Shown here piece by piece: positions 5,279 to 6,791 of a stretch of 6,791 nucleotides of DNA; within the stretch, counting starts at the first letter, position 1, and every line of letters begins with the position of its first letter. The DNA is from Thermoflexales bacterium. Its GTDB lineage: Bacteria; Chloroflexota; Anaerolineae; B4-G1; SLSP01. The notes under the pieces were generated by a model, which was not told where the DNA came from, did no database searches, and worked only from the letters and a program-made list of their open reading frames with translations. The translations under genes and the position numbers were made by a program. The DNA lies in contig WFQZ01000112.1 of assembly GCA_015486785.1 (NCBI GenBank), positions 1 through 6,791 on the forward strand, in the 5' to 3' direction.

Positions 5279-6444
5279 GCGGCCTTCGCCGGGGATGGTG
5301 GCTGCTCTTGCTGGGCTTGTTGTTGGGGCTGACCGCCTCCGTGGTCACCGATGCTTCTGAGTGGGGCGCGCTGCGGCGGGCGGAATCCTACCGCGCGAGC
5401 GGGGACTTTCCCGCTGCGGAGCGGAGCTATGACGACGCGCTGCGAGCTGCGCCCGATGATCCGACGCCGGCGTTGCGGCTGGCCGATCTGTACCGGCAGT
5501 GGGGGCGTCCACGGCAGGTGCTGGCGATGCTGGATGAGGCGCAACGGCGCGGGGCGACGGCGGACGAGACGCTTCCGCTGCGGCTGCGGACGCTGGCGCA
5601 GCTTGGGGCGTGGGATGAGGTGCTTCAGTTTGCGTCGAGGGGCAACGATGCGCTTGCGCTCTCGCTGCTCACGCAAGCGCACTTGCATCGCGGAGAGTGT
5701 GGGGCGGCGGCGGATGCGGTGGCTCGTTGGCGGGCGGTCGCGCCGGACGATGCGGAGGCGCAGCGTGCTTGGCGAGACTTGCACCGTCCGCCGCAAGCCT
5801 TGGCCGAGGGGAAAGCCTTGCTCCGTGAGCAACGATGGGGCTTGGCTTACTGCGTGCTGGCGCAAGCTGTTGTGGATCAACCGGCTGCGGCGACGGCGCA
5901 CGCTTGGTACGGCGAGAGTGCGGCGCGGTTGGGACTGAGCGAGGTCGCGCAACGGCAATTTCGGGCCGCCACGCGCCTCGCGCCCGGAGAGCCGTTGGGG
6001 TGGCTGCTGTGGGGCACCGAGTCGCTGCGTCAAGGGGATTGGGAGGCGGCGCGGATTGCGCTTCTGCGGGCGCAGCGGCTCGATCCGGCGAACCCGGCCC
6101 CTTGCTTGGCTCTGGCCGAGGTCAAAGCGGGGCAGGGGCGGTACTCCGAGGTGAATCTCTGGATCGATGCGGCTTTGGAGCGTGCGCCCGCCGATCCGGC
6201 GGTCTGGAAGGCGGCGGCTCGCTTCTACCTGGAGCGCAACTTGCGCTTGCCGCCCTATCCGCTCAAAGCCGCGCTCGGCGCGGTGCGGCTGTCCCCCGAC
6301 GATGCGGAGTCCCATACGCTGCTGGGGTGGGCCTATCTGCTCGCCGGGGATCTTCCGGCAGCCCGCGCGGCTCTGGATGATGCGCTGGCCCTCGCTCCCG
6401 ACGATGCGGAAGCGCTCGCGCTGCGGGAACGGGTGGGGCGGTGA
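5275..6444 (+). CDS. Membrane-anchored tetratricopeptide-repeat protein
   Basis: 389 residues. An Arg-containing start and one hydrophobic stretch (8-24, WWLLLLGLLLGLTASVV) form a signal anchor; there is no lipobox cysteine after it. The rest is almost entirely helical-pair TPR repeats. Clear units begin at about residues 30, 63, 98, 125, 174, 207, 240, 275, 309 and 345, with typical hallmarks such as GDFPAAERSYDDAL (43-56), GDWEAARIALLRAQRLDP (254-271) and GDLPAARAALDDALALAP (358-375). TPR arrays bind other proteins; the anchor places this one outside the membrane, or cytoplasmic if the topology is reversed. The ATG overlaps the stop of the giant membrane protein as ATGA, so the two are likely made in step and may form a complex. 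The partner is unknown. The gene ends just before a strong hairpin terminator. Confidence 0.88.
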   Translation: MSGLRRGWWLLLLGLLLGLTASVVTDASEWGALRRAESYRASGDFPAAERSYDDALRAAPDDPTPALRLADLYRQWGRPRQVLAMLDEAQRRGATADETLPLRLRTLAQLGAWDEVLQFASRGNDALALSLLTQAHLHRGECGAAADAVARWRAVAPDDAEAQRAWRDLHRPPQALAEGKALLREQRWGLAYCVLAQAVVDQPAAATAHAWYGESAARLGLSEVAQRQFRAATRLAPGEPLGWLLWGTESLRQGDWEAARIALLRAQRLDPANPAPCLALAEVKAGQGRYSEVNLWIDAALERAPADPAVWKAAARFYLERNLRLPPYPLKAALGAVRLSPDDAESHTLLGWAYLLAGDLPAARAALDDALALAPDDAEALALRERVGR

Positions 6445-6460
6445 GGCGGGATAGGGACGC

Positions 6461-6490
6461 AAAACGGCGATCCGTCGGATCGCCGTTTTT
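6461..6490. terminator. Bidirectional intrinsic terminator between convergent genes
   Basis: AAAACGGCGATCC (6461-6473) and GGATCGCCGTTTT (6477-6489) are perfect 13-bp complements around the loop GTC. A run of five T (6486-6490) follows on the plus strand and a run of four A begins the left arm, so the hairpin has a T-tract in either direction. It lies 16 bp after the TPR gene stop and 17 bp after the stop of the minus-strand gene, so it fits both. Confidence 0.9.
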
Positions 6491-6507
6491 ATCAGATGTT
6501 CAGATGC

Positions 6508-6791
6508 TCACTGAATCAAACAGGTATCGAAAAAGAACCCTTCTTGAGGCACCGTGAAGGCTTCGTCGCCGTAGAATCTCTTGTCATGGAAATCAGCCGG
6601 CGTTAATCCCGTGCCGACCAGTTCTGCCAACGTAATGCCTATGCGATGTTGGGCTTCTAATGGTTGCGAGAGTTCGAACTTAAATGCTCCCTGGCTATTG
6701 ATAACCGTGGTTCCCAAAATCGCACCCCCGAAAGTTACGTCGGCTAGGATTATGGGGACGTTGGCCGGCCCGTGCCCGGTGACTGTGGTGG
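6508..6791 (-). CDS. C-terminal end of a beta-rich protein, function unknown (cut by window edge)
   Basis: The frame is open from the right edge to TGA at 6510-6508, giving the last 93 residues of a longer protein. There is an in-frame TTG at 6717, but the same reading continues as sensible protein upstream (VTGHGPANVPIILADVTFGG), so I treat the window as holding only the C-terminus. The sequence alternates hydrophobic and polar residues with glycine turns (GAILGTTVINSQGAFKFEL, then GHRIGI-like QHRIGITLAEL). This looks like an immunoglobulin-like or other sandwich domain of a secreted or surface protein. It ends GFFFDTCLIQ with one cysteine near the terminus. There are no catalytic motifs that I recognise. 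Its base composition is visibly less GC-rich than the operon it faces. It shares the bidirectional terminator with the TPR gene. Confidence 0.7.
   Translation of the reverse strand, partial: TTVTGHGPANVPIILADVTFGGAILGTTVINSQGAFKFELSQPLEAQHRIGITLAELVGTGLTPADFHDKRFYGDEAFTVPQEGFFFDTCLIQ

Noticed and set aside
4861..6462. Long open minus-strand frame opposite the TPR gene and the end of the membrane protein
   Set aside because: Low-complexity Arg/Gln/Pro-rich translation that runs across two genes and into the terminator; a shadow frame.

Overview
The window looks like a GC-rich bacterial chromosome segment. It carries two PII-like cyclic-di-AMP receptor genes, a very large multi-membrane-span protein of the 6-pyruvoyl-tetrahydropterin-synthase-related / GT-C type with C-terminal beta-domains, and a TPR protein anchored at its N-terminus. 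In my experience this mix fits Chloroflexota (Anaerolineae-like) best. That placement is an inference from gene content; no marker gene in the window settles it.

Layout. On the left, a minus-strand cluster (1-1039) reads leftwards: a full-length DarA/PstA-like receptor, a second shorter receptor, and the N-terminal part of a major-facilitator transporter whose ATG overlaps the receptor stop codon (ATGA). The region at about 1040-1168 is a divergent control region. It has a perfect TATAAT facing left, a perfect TTGACA facing right, and two inverted repeats lying on the promoter elements. A small ArsR-type winged-helix regulator (about 1169-1471) is transcribed rightwards.

The rightward cluster continues with a CDP-alcohol phosphatidyltransferase (1538-2152), a 1035-residue membrane protein (2171-5278) and a TPR protein (5275-6444). 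Gaps are 66 bp, 18 bp and a 4-bp overlap, so these are probably one operon, possibly including the ArsR gene. It ends at a strong hairpin with A- and T-tracts on either side (6461-6490). That hairpin also serves a convergent minus-strand gene (6508 to the window end), of which only the C-terminal beta-rich end is visible.

How the genes may work together (inference): the rightward operon looks like an envelope lipid/glycan module. A phosphatidyltransferase makes a phospholipid head group, a multi-span GT-C-like protein with a large extracytoplasmic part acts on lipid-linked sugar or glycan, and a membrane-tethered TPR protein acts as scaffold. The leftward operon looks like a second-messenger module in which PII-like receptors are translated together with a transporter. 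The most interesting points are the complementary degeneration of the two receptor paralogs, the paired inverted repeats in the divergent promoter region, and the three related beta-domains at the end of the giant membrane protein. I did not see a CRISPR array, insertion sequence, tRNA or rRNA.
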